From the NCBI GenBank assembly GCA_016872875.1, contig VGYW01000059.1, forward strand, positions 1 through 28,342: 28,342 bases of DNA, written 5' to 3'. Both the position numbers and the translations under genes were made by a program. Source of the DNA: Planctomycetota bacterium. Its GTDB lineage: Bacteria > Planctomycetota > PUPC01 > DSUN01. Below, in pieces: positions 6,747-13,586 of this stretch (position 1 is its first letter; each line of letters begins with the position of its first letter). The notes under the pieces were generated by a model, which saw only the letters and a program-made list of their open reading frames with translations, made no database searches and had not been told where the DNA came from.

Positions 6747-8216
6747 TCAAGTCGCCTCAGGCTTGGGTGGCTCCTGAGGCGTCTCGGGGGGCTTTTCGTG
6801 GGTGTGGTGGAGGACGGCGCGGGCGCGCTCGGTCTGGCGCTGGCGTCGGGCCTCCTCGGCCTCGCGGTCGCGCCGCCGGCTGATGGTGATGGCCACGCCG
6901 AGTGCCGCAGCCGTTATCCCCACCACCACGGCCAGGGCGATCTCGAGGCTGTGCCCAGACCCCGCGTCGCCGTAGTCGAGGATGAGCATGCGCTTGGCGA
7001 CGAGGACGGGGCTGTCGTGCTGCCGGCCCTCCCCGTCGGCGTAGGTCCACTTCTTCAGGAAGTAGCCGTAGAGGATCACCGGGTCGTCGTCGCGGATGCC
7101 GTCAGGGATGTCGAGGCAGTAGAAGGTGTGGAAGCCGCGGTCGCGGTCCGCTACCTGTCCGTAGAAGACGGTGGTCATGTCGAGCCTGTTCTCGGGCAGG
7201 ACCATGCGGATGAGGCGGCGGAGCTGGCCGCTGATTGCGACGGGTTTGGCGCGGTACTGCTCGGGCTCTAGCCTGAGGTTCGCGTGCGTGAGGTCGCGGT
7301 TCGCCTTGGCCTTCAGTTCGTCGAAAGACACCTCTCGCGCGCGCTTGAGGAGCCAGTAGAGCGAGCGGGCCTCGGCGCGGTTGCCGTCCACTATTGGCCC
7401 GGGCAGCTTCGCCGCGTCGAGATAGGTCGGCGGCTCGAGCTCCTGGGCGATGAGGACGGCGACGTGGAACTCGGGGTCGCGCAGGCGCTCGCCGAGGCTG
7501 ACCTGCGCCTTGAGGAACCTGCCGCAGGCGGCCACCTGGTCGTAGCGGAGCGCGCCCTTGAGCCGCTCGATGCTGTAGACGTCGTAGAGGTAGCCCTTGG
7601 CGTTGGCCGGGGCCTTGGGCGCGCGGAGGCGGTAGGCGTAGAGCTTCTCCAGCCCCATCGGGTTCTGGCCGAGCGGCTGCTCCCACATCTGCACGAGCTC
7701 GCCGGCCACGCGCAGGGGCCTGCCGCGGAAGCCCACCGCCTTCTCCCACAGCGTGTCCCAGGGCGGCGCGGCCTCCGCCTCCGCCTTGAGCTTCTCCGCC
7801 TTCTCCTGGAACACCTGATAGACGAGGTAGAACAGCGGCCCGGGCTCAAGCTCCGTGCTCTGGTCCTCCACCTTGTCGAGCGTCTTGGGGTCGGCCATCG
7901 AGGGGAACTTTTCGTCAACCTCCTTCTTGACGACGGCGAGCTCGGGCGGCTCCTTGCCCACTGGCACCGGCGATATGTCCAGGTGGCTCTCCTCCACCCC
8001 CATCGTCTTCTTCGGGTCTACCTGCGAGCTCCGCTTCGCCTCATCCGCGTCCTCGCCCTGCGTGGCGGAGCGTTCGAGCGCCTTGTTCCCCCAGCGGGCC
8101 AGCTCGATCATCACGAGCACGACGACGACCAGGAGCACCACCATGACCACGAGCTTGATGCGGCTCGTCCGCATCATCTGCTGGTGGCGTTCCCGCAGGA
8201 TCGGGGAGAGGTCCAT
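6747..8216 (-). CDS. Hypothetical membrane-anchored protein with two OB-like modules, 489 aa
   Basis: There is a transmembrane helix near residues 22-42 (KLVVMVVLLVVVVLVMIELA) and a second near residues 425-448 (SLEIALAVVVGITAAALGVA) followed by a basic, Pro-rich cytoplasmic tail. Between them lie two related beta-rich modules: one around FRGRPLRVAGELVQMWEQPL, the other around YRAKPVAISGQLRRLIRM with a PVILYGYFLKKWTY segment. This arrangement recurs in uncharacterised planctomycete proteins. ATG 8216 fits AGGAGG 8 bp upstream better than GTG 8219. It has its own promoter and stands alone. No enzyme motif is visible; an envelope role is inferred from the topology. Confidence 0.7.
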   Translation of the reverse strand: MDLSPILRERHQQMMRTSRIKLVVMVVLLVVVVLVMIELARWGNKALERSATQGEDADEAKRSSQVDPKKTMGVEESHLDISPVPVGKEPPELAVVKKEVDEKFPSMADPKTLDKVEDQSTELEPGPLFYLVYQVFQEKAEKLKAEAEAAPPWDTLWEKAVGFRGRPLRVAGELVQMWEQPLGQNPMGLEKLYAYRLRAPKAPANAKGYLYDVYSIERLKGALRYDQVAACGRFLKAQVSLGERLRDPEFHVAVLIAQELEPPTYLDAAKLPGPIVDGNRAEARSLYWLLKRAREVSFDELKAKANRDLTHANLRLEPEQYRAKPVAISGQLRRLIRMVLPENRLDMTTVFYGQVADRDRGFHTFYCLDIPDGIRDDDPVILYGYFLKKWTYADGEGRQHDSPVLVAKRMLILDYGDAGSGHSLEIALAVVVGITAAALGVAITISRRRDREAEEARRQRQTERARAVLHHTHEKPPETPQEPPKPEAT

Positions 8217-8329
8217 CACGCTATCCTCCTTCTTGAGCCGTCAGTGTCGGCTCGGCTGGCAGGAGCACACGATCGGCAACCAAAGGATTAAGCGCTTCAT
8301 CGCAGCCTCTCGTTCACTCCCCGCTCCAC

Positions 8330-8359
8330 ATTCTACCATTCCCCATCGTGTAGCTTCAA
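8330..8359 (-). promoter_or_regulatory. Sigma70-type promoter, TTGAAG-N18-TAGAAT
   Basis: On the minus strand TTGAAG (8354-8359) and TAGAAT (8330-8335) are 18 bp apart. It precedes the membrane protein gene by about 110 bp. Confidence 0.5.
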
Positions 8360-8367
8360 CAGGAGAA

Positions 8368-8404
8368 TCGAGGACGCGGACGAGGGACGAGGACGAGGAC
8401 GATT
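8368..8404. repeat. GAGGAC-hexamer repeat, second copy
   Basis: Matches the right arm at 2146-2182 almost exactly (one apparent mismatch). It also shares the preceding AGGAGAATCGAGGAC block, which matches the complement of the 2109-2125 side. Here only one arm is present. It lies just downstream of the rpsI terminator. Confidence 0.7.
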
Positions 8405-8419
8405 GGGGAGTGCCATGAG

Positions 8420-8456
8420 AAACCCGCCGCGGGCCAGGCGGTCCGGCGGCGGGTTT
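8420..8456 (-). terminator. Rho-independent-like terminator after rpsI
   Basis: An 11-bp perfect stem AAACCCGCCGC (8420-8430) with GCGGCGGGTTT (8446-8456) begins 25 bp past the rpsI stop. The T-tract after it on the minus strand is short (TTTCTC), so termination may be weak. Confidence 0.65.
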
Positions 8457-8480
8457 GGGGGGTGCAAAGGGATGGGCGGT

Positions 8481-8909
8481 TTAGCGCTTGGAGAACTGGA
8501 AGCGGGCGCGGGCGCGCTTGCGGCCGTACTTCTTGCGCTCCTTCTCGCGCGAGTCGCGGGTGAGGAAGCCCTCTTCCTTGAGCTTCGGCTGGTTCTCCCT
8601 GTCCATCTTGATGAGGGCGCGTGCGATGCCGAGGAGGAGGGCGTCGGCCTGGGCGGCCACGCCGCCGCCGGCGATGCTGGCGAGGACGTCGTACTTGTTG
8701 ATGGCCTTGGTGGTGCGCAGCGGGGCGCGGATGGCCTGCTGGAGGCGCTCGATGGGGAAGTACTCGTTGGCTTCGCGGCCGTTGACGAGCATGCGCCCCG
8801 TGCCGCGTCGGAGGCGGACGCGTGCGACGGCGGTCTTGCGGCGGCCGGTGCCCCAGCAGAAGTCGGTGGGGGCAACTGCGGCCGCGGGGGGAACGGCGGG
8901 CGTAGACAA
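8481..8909 (-). CDS. rpsI: 30S ribosomal protein S9
   Basis: The body is unmistakable: GTGRRKTAVARVRLRRGTGR, then IRAPLRTTKAINKYDV and the conserved basic end KKYGRKRARARFQFSKR. S9 sits in the head of the small subunit, with its C-terminal tail reaching the P-site tRNA. The start is TTG at 8909: a strong TAAGGAG (8917-8923) lies 7 bp before it and no ATG is suitably placed. Earlier in-frame ATGs would translate the palindromic leader. This gives 142 residues with a short Ala/Pro-rich N-terminal extension. It is co-transcribed with rplM, the usual L13-S9 pair, but the spacer carries hairpin copy 2. Confidence 0.95.
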   Translation of the reverse strand: MSTPAVPPAAAVAPTDFCWGTGRRKTAVARVRLRRGTGRMLVNGREANEYFPIERLQQAIRAPLRTTKAINKYDVLASIAGGGVAAQADALLLGIARALIKMDRENQPKLKEEGFLTRDSREKERKKYGRKRARARFQFSKR

Positions 8910-8916
8910 GCGTTTT

Positions 8917-9058
8917 CTCCTTAAGGCGGCCTGCGGCCGCAACCAAAGGGGATGATTGGATGGGTGGATGTATGGATGATTGTCTGACACCCATCCACCC
9001 ATCCATTCATCCATTCATCCCCCAACATGCGCGCAAAGCGCGCACATGTGACGACGGG
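8917..9058 (-). repeat. TGTCTGACA palindrome, copy 2, with leader carrying the rpsI ribosome-binding site
   Basis: The palindrome is 8948-9023 with centre TGTCTGACA at 8981-8989. On the rpsI side it continues into CAACCAAAG, GCGGCCTGCGGCCGC and the rpsI Shine-Dalgarno, a block shared with copy 4. On the rplM side is the stem TGCGCGCAAAGCGCGCA (9027-9043), also present near copy 1 and, as TGCGCAAAGCGCGCA, near 4588. Confidence 0.85.
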
Positions 9059-9063
9059 ACAAA

Positions 9064-9498
9064 TCAAGGCGCCAGCGGCTGCGGGCTCTGGGCCGCGTGC
9101 GGGTGGTCGGGGCCTTTGTAGACCTTGAGCTTGCGGAGCATGTGGCGGCCGAGGTTGCTGTGGGGGAGCATGCGGCGCACGGCCTCGCGCACCACCTGGT
9201 CGGGGCGCGTGGCCATCATCTCGCGCAGCGTCTTGCTGCGGATGTGGCCGGGGCGGCGCGAGAGGGTCCAATAGAGCTTCTGGTCGAGCTTGCGGCCGGT
9301 CACGCGCACCCTGGCCGCGTTCACCACCACCACGAACTCGCCCGTGTCCACGTGGGGGGTGAAGGTCGGGCGGTGCTTGCCGCAGAGCACGGTGGCCACG
9401 CGGGTGGCCAGGCGGCCCAGCACCTGCCCGTTCGCATCCACGACGCGCCAGCCCTGGGCCACCTCGCCCGGCCTGGCCATATACGACTTCGTCGGCAT
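9064..9498 (-). CDS. rplM: 50S ribosomal protein L13
   Basis: It reads RVVDANGQVLGRLATRVATV near the N-terminus, GEFVVVVNAARVRVTGRKLD, and RMLPHSNLGRHMLRKLKVYK with GPDHPHAAQ near the end, the L13 signature. It is an early assembly protein binding 23S rRNA. ATG 9498 is preferred: CGGAG lies about 8 bp upstream, and the longer frame from 9543 overlaps the promoter. The length, 144 residues, is normal. A strong promoter precedes it and rpsI follows after a 154-bp spacer with a large hairpin, unusual for this tightly coupled pair. Confidence 0.95.
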   Translation of the reverse strand: MPTKSYMARPGEVAQGWRVVDANGQVLGRLATRVATVLCGKHRPTFTPHVDTGEFVVVVNAARVRVTGRKLDQKLYWTLSRRPGHIRSKTLREMMATRPDQVVREAVRRMLPHSNLGRHMLRKLKVYKGPDHPHAAQSPQPLAP

Positions 9499-9545
9499 CT
9501 CAACACTCCGGGGGGCGCGAGCTAGACTCCAACAGCAAAACACAT

Positions 9546-9574
9546 ATTTTAGCGATGCCGGGGGATTGAGTCAA
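9546..9574 (-). promoter_or_regulatory. Sigma70-type promoter for rplM-rpsI, TTGACT-N17-TAAAAT
   Basis: On the minus strand TTGACT (9569-9574), a 17-bp spacer and TAAAAT (9546-9551), 47 bp before the rplM ATG. It is the best-placed promoter in the window and fits a highly expressed operon. Confidence 0.75.
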
Positions 9575-9613
9575 ACGCATGTTTTCGCGGATGGGGCTGG
9601 CCCCGGAAGTGAA

Positions 9614-9680
9614 GGGGATGGTTGGATGGTTGGATGAATGGATGACTGTCTGACACCCATCCACCCATCCATTCATCCCC
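9614..9680. repeat. TGTCTGACA palindrome, copy 3
   Basis: Palindrome with centre at 9647-9655. It starts 8 bp past the esterase stop and lies about 40 bp upstream of the rplM promoter, so it separates the two units and may terminate esterase transcription. It lacks the leader block of copies 2 and 4. Confidence 0.85.
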
Positions 9681-9688
9681 TCCGGTGG

Positions 9689-10603
9689 CTAAGAGCGCCT
9701 TTCGAGGAGGCCACGCCGTCGGAGCCAGTCGGCGCAGCGCTGGGTCCAGCTCGACAGGATGATGTCGTTGGGGGCGAGGCCGTAGCCGTGGCCGCCCTTC
9801 TCGTAGATGTGGAGCTCGCCTGGGACGCCCATGCGGCGCATGGCGATGTAGAAGAGCACGCTGTTCTCGGGCGGCACCACCTTGTCGTCGCCGGTGTGGA
9901 CCAGGAAGGTTGGGGGCGTGGCGGTGTTGACCTGGCGCTCGTTGGAGAGGCTCTCCAGGAAGCGCTGCTTGTGGCTGTCGGCCCCCAGCAGGTTGTCGCG
10001 GGTGGGTGTGTGGGTGTACTTGGAGGCGAGCGAGATGGCGGGGTAGGCGAGGACCATGAAGTCGGGGCGGCAGCCCACACGGTCAATGGGGTCCTCCGCC
10101 TCGGGGTTGCCGTCGCTGAAGTGGGTGCCGACTGTTGCGGCGAGGTGTCCGCCTGCGGCGAAGCCGATGATGCCCACGCGGTCGAAATCGAGGCCCCACT
10201 CGTGGGCGCGCTTGCGGGCGAGGCGGACCGCGCGGCGGGCGTCCTGGAGCTGGCTTGGGTGGTGGTAGCTCGGGGCCAGGCGGTACTTGAGGACGAGCCC
10301 CGCGACGCCGAGGGAGTTGAGCCAGAGTGCGACGTCGCGGCCCTCGTGGTCGCCCGAGAGGTCCCAGTAGTCGCCCCCCGGGCAGATGACGGCGGCCGCT
10401 CCATTGGCCATCTCGGCGGGGGGCAGGTAGAGGGTGAGCGAGGGCTTGTCGGCGTCGCGGTTGCCGAGTGCGCCTGGGGCGCCCTGGGGCCAGAGGAGCT
10501 CCACGCGCGGACCAGTGGGCGCCTGCGGCTGGGGCGCGTCGGACGCCTGCGGCGCCGCGGGCGGACGCGACTTCGCCTTAAGCAGCTCCTCCAGCCGGCT
10601 CAA
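9689..10603 (-). CDS. Alpha/beta-hydrolase, BD-FAE/acetylxylan-esterase-like, nucleophile Ser replaced by Ala
   Basis: The fold is clear: AAAVICPGGDYWDLSGDHEG (oxyanion-hole HGG-like loop at 74-78), VLKYRLAPSYHHP, the nucleophile-elbow region DRVGIIGFAAGGHLAAT, HTGDDKVVPPENS (acid) and EKGGHGYGLAP (His). In this family the elbow reads GFSAGGH. Here residue 149 is Ala (GCC, 10157-10159), one base from TCC, so the catalytic serine is gone. The rest is intact and full length (304 aa), so it may be a pseudoenzyme or carry a recent mutation. There is no signal peptide. The TTG start at 10603 is set by AGGAGG 8 bp upstream. It has its own promoter with hairpin copy 4 between promoter and start. Confidence 0.85.
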   Translation of the reverse strand: MSRLEELLKAKSRPPAAPQASDAPQPQAPTGPRVELLWPQGAPGALGNRDADKPSLTLYLPPAEMANGAAAVICPGGDYWDLSGDHEGRDVALWLNSLGVAGLVLKYRLAPSYHHPSQLQDARRAVRLARKRAHEWGLDFDRVGIIGFAAGGHLAATVGTHFSDGNPEAEDPIDRVGCRPDFMVLAYPAISLASKYTHTPTRDNLLGADSHKQRFLESLSNERQVNTATPPTFLVHTGDDKVVPPENSVLFYIAMRRMGVPGELHIYEKGGHGYGLAPNDIILSSWTQRCADWLRRRGLLERRS

Positions 10604-10610
10604 TGCCGTC

Positions 10611-10728
10611 TCCTCCTAAGGCGGTCCCTGGCCGCAACCAAAGAGGATGATTGGATGGATGGATGAATGGATCATTGTCTGACATTCATCCACCCATCCA
10701 TTCATCCATTCATCCATTCATCCTCCTC
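10611..10728 (-). repeat. TGTCTGACA palindrome, copy 4, with shared leader
   Basis: Palindrome 10643-10728, centre TGTCTGACA at 10676-10684. On the gene side it continues into CAACCAAAG, a GGCCGC...GGCGG block and the esterase Shine-Dalgarno, matching copy 2. The predicted transcription start (about 10724) falls at the edge of the palindrome, so the mRNA would begin with it. Confidence 0.85.
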
Positions 10729-10730
10729 AG

Positions 10731-10758
10731 ATTGTAGCCACAATCCTGCTGGCGTCAA
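10731..10758 (-). promoter_or_regulatory. Sigma70-type promoter, TTGACG-N16-TACAAT
   Basis: On the minus strand TTGACG (10753-10758) and TACAAT (10731-10736), spacer 16 bp. It drives the esterase-like gene. It lies in the 162-bp gap after queA, so the esterase is a separate unit. Confidence 0.6.
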
Positions 10759-10765
10759 CCCTGTT

Positions 10766-11827
10766 TCACAAGATGAGCATCGCGTCGCCGAAGCTGTAGA
10801 AGCGGTAGCCGAGGCGCGTGGCCTCCGCGTAGGCGGCGAGGAGGCGCTCGCGCCCCGCGAATGCGGCCACGAGCATCAGGAGGGTGGAGCGCGGGAGGTG
10901 GAAGTTGGTCACGAGGGCGTCGGTCGCGCGGAACTCGAAGCCTGGGGTGATGAAGAGGCCGGTGGTGCCGCTGGCCGGCCCCCAGCGGGGCTGGCGGGCG
11001 ACGGTTTCGAGGACGCGGGTGGCGGTGGTTCCGATGGCGACGACGCGGCGGCCTGCGGCGCGCGTGGCGGCAATCGCCTCGGCAGCGGCGGCGGGAAGTT
11101 CGAACCATTCGGCGTGCATCACGTGGTCTTCTACCCGCTCGACTTTCACAGGCTTGAACGTGCCGAGGCCGACGTGGAGGGTGAGGGTGGTTCGGCGGAC
11201 GCCTCTGGCGTCGAGCGCGGCGAAGACCTCTGGGGTGAAGTGCAGCCCGGCGGTCGGCGCCGCGATGGCGCCGGGGCGCTCGGCGTAGACGGTCTGGTAG
11301 CGCTCGCGGTCCGCCGCGCGGTCGGGGTCGCCGCGCGGTGGCCGCTTGATGTAGGGCGGGAGCGGCGCGCGGCCCACCCGCCCGAGCGTCGCCAGCACCT
11401 CGTCGTGGCTGATGGGGAAGGCCAGGTGGACCTGGCCGTCGGGCAGGCGGGCGTGGAGGGTGCAGGTGAGTGCGCCGCCTTCGAGCGAGAGCTTCTCGCC
11501 GACCTTGATGCGTGCGAGGCCCTTGAGCATGGCCCGCCAAATCTCGCGGGACGGGGACGTCCCGCCCACAACTGGGGAGATGAGGAGCACCTCGATTCGT
11601 CCGCCCGTGGGCCTCCGCCCGATGAGCCGGGCCGGGATGACCCTCGTGTCGTTCAGCACCAACAGGTCGCCTGGGTCGAGCAAGTCCGCGATTTCGCGGA
11701 AGACGCGGTGCTCGGTTTCGCCCGAGTGGCGGCGGAGGACGAGGAGGCGCGATTCGTCCCTCTTGGGCAAGGGGTGTTGCGCGATCAGGTCGCGGGGCAG
11801 GTCGTAATCGAAGTCTTCTACACGCAA
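10766..11827 (-). CDS. queA: S-adenosylmethionine:tRNA ribosyltransferase-isomerase
   Basis: QueA transfers the ribosyl part of AdoMet to preQ1 at tRNA position 34, making epoxyqueuosine. Conserved stretches: FDYDLPRDLIAQHPLPKRDE, DLLVLNDTRVIPARL, YQTVYAERPGAIAAPTAGLH, TLTLHVGLGTFKPV and LVTNFHLPRSTLLMLVAAFA. At 353 residues it is full length. The start is TTG at 11827 with GGAG 7 bp upstream. A small palindrome (GGGACG...CGTCCC, near 11551-11568) adds a GGTSPSRE stretch after LLISPVV, apparently one of the in-frame repeats of this genome. It follows hypE with a 126-bp spacer holding an inverted repeat; its presence beside hyp genes is probably positional. Confidence 0.92.
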   Translation of the reverse strand: MRVEDFDYDLPRDLIAQHPLPKRDESRLLVLRRHSGETEHRVFREIADLLDPGDLLVLNDTRVIPARLIGRRPTGGRIEVLLISPVVGGTSPSREIWRAMLKGLARIKVGEKLSLEGGALTCTLHARLPDGQVHLAFPISHDEVLATLGRVGRAPLPPYIKRPPRGDPDRAADRERYQTVYAERPGAIAAPTAGLHFTPEVFAALDARGVRRTTLTLHVGLGTFKPVKVERVEDHVMHAEWFELPAAAAEAIAATRAAGRRVVAIGTTATRVLETVARQPRWGPASGTTGLFITPGFEFRATDALVTNFHLPRSTLLMLVAAFAGRERLLAAYAEATRLGYRFYSFGDAMLIL

Positions 11828-11854
11828 AGGGTGGCTCCGGCGAACGAGGTATCC

Positions 11855-11943
11855 GTGCCGCGTCCCGCGTGCCGCGTGAGAAGAGAAGGAATGCCCGCCA
11901 GTGCGTACTTCCTATCTGCTTCTTGGCACGCGGGACGCGGCAC
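11855..11943. repeat. Inverted heptamer pair between hypE and queA
   Basis: Units CCGTGCC/GCGTCCC/GCGTGCC/GCGTGAG run from about 11853 to 11880 with a 7-bp period. A perfect 19-bp inverted match lies at 11855-11873 and 11925-11943. It fills most of the hypE-queA spacer. Confidence 0.8.
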
Positions 11944-11953
11944 GGGTCACGAG

Positions 11954-12967
11954 TCAGCAGATTCTCGGCAATTGCTCGCCATAGGGCGCATCCACCACAC
12001 GCCTGCCGCCGATGAGGGTGCGGAGGCTCACGCGCCCCTTCGTGGCCTCGAGCACGCGGCCGATGAGAGCGGCGGAGCGGCCGAGCGGGTGCGCCCGCAT
12101 CGCCGCGAGCACCTCCGGCACCACGGCTTCGGCGCAAGTCACGACCACCTTGCCCTCGTTCGCCACGTAGAGCGGGTCGAGGCCGAGGAGGTCGCACGCG
12201 CCCCGGACTTCGGGGCGGACCGGGATGGCGGCTTCGTCGAGCTCGATGTCGTGGCGGCAGGCCTCGGCGATTTCGCAGACCACCATGCCCAGCCCGCCGC
12301 GGGTGGGGTCGCGGAGCGAGTGGACCGCTTGACCGCCCGCGGCGAGGATGGCCGCCACGAGGCCCGCGAGGGGCGCAACGTCGCTCGACACGGGCGTCTC
12401 GAAGCTCAGTCCCTGGCGTTCGCTCATGATGGCCACGCCGTGGTCGCCGATGGTGCCGTTGATGAGCACCGCATCGCCCGGCCGGGCGCGCTCCATCGCG
12501 ATCTCGACGCCTTCGGGAACGACCCCGATGCCCGAGGTGTTGATGAAGAGTCTGTCGGCGGCGCCGCGCTCGACCACCTTCGTGTCGCCGCAGGCCACCG
12601 TCACCCTTGCCTCCTCCGCCGCGGCCTTGGCCGAATCGAGGATGGCCGCAAGGTCGTTCAGTGGCAGCCCCTCTTCGAGGATGAGGCCCATCGAGATGTA
12701 AAGCGGCTTGGCTCCCGCCATCGCCAGGTCGTTCACCGTGCCGCTCACCGCCAGCAGCCCGATGTCGCCTCCCCGGAACCGCAGCGGCTTCACCACGTAG
12801 CTGTCGGTTGTAAATGCCACGTGCCCGGGCGGGAGATCGACAAGCGCGCTGTCCGATAGGGGCGCCAGCGCAGGGTTGCCGAAGCGCGAAACCACCATCT
12901 GGCCGATGAGCTGTTTGGTCAGCCAGCCCCCGCCGCCGTGGGCCAACAGCACTCGATCTTCAGCCAT
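11954..12967 (-). CDS. hypE: Hydrogenase maturation protein HypE (carbamoyl dehydratase)
   Basis: HypE takes a carbamoyl group from HypF on its C-terminal cysteine and dehydrates it with ATP to a thiocyanate, the source of the CN ligands. The protein ends in LPRIC, the required C-terminal Cys. Other family marks: LAHGGGGWLTKQLI, TVNDLAMAGAKPLYISMG, CGDTKVVE, GDHGVAIMSERQGL and SLRDPTRGGLGMVVCE. ATG 12967 has AGGGGA about 7 bp upstream; the frame is open to 13033 but only through repeat sequence. It has 337 aa, a normal length. In hyp operons hypE usually follows hypD directly; here a four-helix-bundle gene with inverted-repeat ends is between them. Confidence 0.95.
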   Translation of the reverse strand: MAEDRVLLAHGGGGWLTKQLIGQMVVSRFGNPALAPLSDSALVDLPPGHVAFTTDSYVVKPLRFRGGDIGLLAVSGTVNDLAMAGAKPLYISMGLILEEGLPLNDLAAILDSAKAAAEEARVTVACGDTKVVERGAADRLFINTSGIGVVPEGVEIAMERARPGDAVLINGTIGDHGVAIMSERQGLSFETPVSSDVAPLAGLVAAILAAGGQAVHSLRDPTRGGLGMVVCEIAEACRHDIELDEAAIPVRPEVRGACDLLGLDPLYVANEGKVVVTCAEAVVPEVLAAMRAHPLGRSAALIGRVLEATKGRVSLRTLIGGRRVVDAPYGEQLPRIC

Positions 12968-12989
12968 GATGGGTCCCCTGCAAACGAGC

Positions 12990-13581
12990 GCGTGATGCGT
13001 GATACGTGATGCGTGAGAAGAGAAGCCGGGCACGATCAGTCAGGCGTATCGCCATAGCTCACCTCGCCTTCATGAACGGTGTAGGTGCGCTGGTCAGGGA
13101 TCATGGTGAGGAGAAGGCGCACCACTTGTGTCATCAGGTCCAGGCGATGGCTGGTCACTTCCTCTCCCAGGATGTGGCGGCCCTTGTAGTACCAGTCCCT
13201 CGTCTCGCGTGCGGAGCCGAGGCTGTACTCATAGAAACGAGCGCGCTCCTTGTTGGAGCTGCGGGAGTAACCCTCAGCGATGTTCGCGCTCACTGACCCC
13301 ACAGACCTGTAGAGTTGGTCCGACAGCCCGCGCGTCCTGCTGTCACCCATCAGCTTCGTCACATCGCTCCAGGCAAGGTCGCACACGAAGAGCGCCAGGC
13401 GATAGGCTTCCACCTTCCACAGGTAGTCGCCTGTGATCGCCTTGGGCACCGTCTTCTCCCAGTCCTCGTAAGACATTCGTGCTCTCCTTGGCAGGGGTGA
13501 GCCAACGCATGGTCCGTCAGCGCTGACTGCCGTGCGGAAGCCTCTTCGCTCTTCTCACGCATCACGTATCACGCATCACGC
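12990..13581. mobile_element. Candidate element: four-helix-bundle gene between 33-bp perfect inverted repeats
   Basis: The left repeat 12990-13022 and right repeat 13549-13581 are exact reverse complements over 33 bp. Each is a 7-bp array (GCGTGAT, GCGTGAT, ACGTGAT, GCGTGAG) plus AAGAG. The 592-bp unit encloses only the gene at 13036-13476. It fits exactly between hypD (stop 5 bp outside) and hypE (start 23 bp outside). There is no transposase and no obvious target-site duplication, so mobility is inferred from the architecture. Confidence 0.5.
13036..13476 (-). CDS. Four-helix-bundle protein (23S rRNA intervening-sequence family)
   Basis: The hallmark RSVGSVSANIAEGYSRSSNK identifies the S23/IVP family, first found in intervening sequences of 23S rRNA genes and structurally related to Avd proteins. 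Members form small oligomeric four-helix bundles whose free-standing role is unknown. This copy has 146 residues, a little longer than the ~120 usual, with a charged N-terminal SYEDWEKTVPK and an acidic tail. ATG 13476 has AAGGAG 8 bp before it. It lies in the hyp operon on the same strand, with 33-bp inverted repeats 13 bp past its stop and 73 bp before its start. Nothing links it to hydrogenase maturation, and no reverse transcriptase or rRNA is nearby. Confidence 0.85.
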   Translation of the reverse strand: MSYEDWEKTVPKAITGDYLWKVEAYRLALFVCDLAWSDVTKLMGDSRTRGLSDQLYRSVGSVSANIAEGYSRSSNKERARFYEYSLGSARETRDWYYKGRHILGEEVTSHRLDLMTQVVRLLLTMIPDQRTYTVHEGEVSYGDTPD

Positions 13582-13586
13582 CTCCC

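Noticed and set aside
5754..7271. 505-residue plus-strand frame through the 144-bp array
   Set aside because: It joins the antisense of two minus-strand genes through repeats whose period is a multiple of three; no protein family character.
13036..13476. Diversity-generating retroelement accessory (Avd) protein
   Set aside because: The family signature fits generic S23/IVP; no reverse transcriptase, template repeat or variable target gene is in the window.
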